NCBI GenBank assembly: GCA_947445495.1
Contig: CANFEI010000045.1
Coordinates: 1 to 7,590 of the forward strand
Direction: 5' to 3'
DNA length: 7,590 bases
Source of the DNA: Alcaligenaceae bacterium
GTDB taxonomy: Bacteria > Pseudomonadota > Gammaproteobacteria > Burkholderiales > Burkholderiaceae
Shown here: in pieces, positions 7,003 to 7,590 of the stretch
Position numbering within the stretch: position 1 is the stretch's first letter
Layout: every line of letters begins with the position of its first letter
Translations under genes and position numbers: made by a program
The notes under the pieces: generated by a model
What the model saw: the letters and a program-made list of their open reading frames with translations, nothing else
The model's database searches: none
What the model was told of the DNA's origin: nothing

Positions 7003-7590
7003 CCACTGGCCGCACTCGAAACCTCGCTCGGATATAAATTCGTCAAACCTGCATTGCTTGAGCAGGCGCTGACGCATCGCAGTCATGGCGCGCGTCACAA
7101 CGAGCGCTTAGAGTTTCTTGGTGATTCGGTTCTTAACGTGGCGGTCGCGGCACTGTTGTTCAATCATTACGGCACACTAGACGAAGGCGACTTATCGCGC
7201 GTGCGTGCGAACTTGGTTAAGCAATCCTCGCTCGCCGACATCGCTCAAAAGCTGGATCTATCCAAGTTTTTGCGTTTAGGCGAAGGAGAACTCAAGAGTG
7301 GTGGTTTTCGCCGCCCATCGATTTTGGCCGATACCTTCGAAGCTGTGCTCGCTGCGGTCTACCTGGACGGAGGGTTCGTCGCCGCACAACAACTTGTTGA
7401 GCGGTTGTACAAGCCCATCCTGGCGAGTGTCGATCCGCTGACGTTGGGTAAAGACGCAAAAACCTTATTGCAAGAGTTTTTGCAAAGTCGCAAGCTTGCC
7501 TTGCCGATCTATAACGTTGTCGCCACACACGGTGCGGCGCACAGCCAGCAGTTTGAGGTTGAGTGTTTGATCCCGTCTTTGGATATCAAG
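7000..7590 (+). CDS. rnc: Ribonuclease III (Rnc), 3'-truncated by the window edge
   Basis: RNase III cuts double-stranded RNA, including rRNA precursors and structured mRNAs. The frame from the ATG at 7000 runs 197 codons without a stop to the end of the window; about 50 or more residues are expected beyond it. The family signature [13 protein letters not shown] lies at 34-46. Metal-binding and catalytic residues are in place: Glu38, Asp42, Glu62, Asp111 and Glu114, the last two within [17 protein letters not shown]. They correspond to Glu41, Asp45, Glu65, Asp114 and Glu117 of the E. coli enzyme with a constant offset of three. The double-stranded-RNA-binding domain begins around residue 152 ([11 protein letters not shown]) and is cut off. 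No ribosome site precedes the ATG. An earlier start is unlikely, because the in-frame codons back into lepB include no ATG, GTG or TTG. The gene follows lepB after 41 bases; era often comes next in related genomes, outside this window. Confidence 0.96.
   Translation, partial: MPLAALETSLGYKFVKPALLEQALTHRSHGARHNERLEFLGDSVLNVAVAALLFNHYGTLDEGDLSRVRANLVKQSSLADIAQKLDLSKFLRLGEGELKSGGFRRPSILADTFEAVLAAVYLDGGFVAAQQLVERLYKPILASVDPLTLGKDAKTLLQEFLQSRKLALPIYNVVATHGAAHSQQFEVECLIPSLDIK

Noticed and set aside
1..7590. Search for a novel system, mobile element, CRISPR array or foreign island
   Set aside because: Every gene fits a known conserved locus with normal lengths and intact catalytic motifs. There are no long repeats, transposase-like frames or clear composition shifts.

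Overview
This window is a conserved housekeeping and envelope-stress locus from a betaproteobacterium. It is most likely from the order Burkholderiales and resembles Alcaligenaceae or Burkholderiaceae. I base this on the gene order and on the sequence of the RpoE-type sigma factor. No database search was possible, so the taxon is an inference. Base composition is moderately GC-rich and looks even across the window. All recognised genes lie on the + strand, tightly packed.

Layout: (1) the 3' part of a gene for a small membrane protein with two N-terminal transmembrane segments, YgfX-like (bases 3-479); (2) rpoE (476-1075), which starts on a TTG that overlaps the previous stop codon; (3) rseA, the membrane anti-sigma factor (1089-1637); (4) rseB, its periplasmic partner (1637-2641); (5) a degP/mucD periplasmic serine protease with two PDZ domains (2679-4172); (6) a perfect 13-bp hairpin, probably an intrinsic terminator (4202-4230), with a -10-like box just upstream; (7) lepA, elongation factor 4 (4255-6048); (8) lepB, signal peptidase I (6071-6958); (9) rnc, RNase III, which runs off the right edge (7000 onward).

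How the genes work together: RseA holds RpoE at the inner membrane, RseB guards RseA on the periplasmic side, and the DegP/MucD protease handles the misfolded envelope proteins that trigger the response. Genes 2 to 5 therefore form one stress-sensing and effector operon. The lepA-lepB-rnc group that follows serves translation, protein export and RNA processing. It appears to be a second transcription unit, separated by the hairpin.

I see no mobile element, CRISPR array, tRNA or rRNA gene, prophage gene or defence system, and no sign of recent transfer. No non-coding stretch exceeds about 85 bases. The points worth a second look are small and regulatory: the TTG start of rpoE, the degP-lepA hairpin with its promoter-like box, and the rnc start, which lacks a Shine-Dalgarno sequence and sits in a repeated CGCTTCATG.
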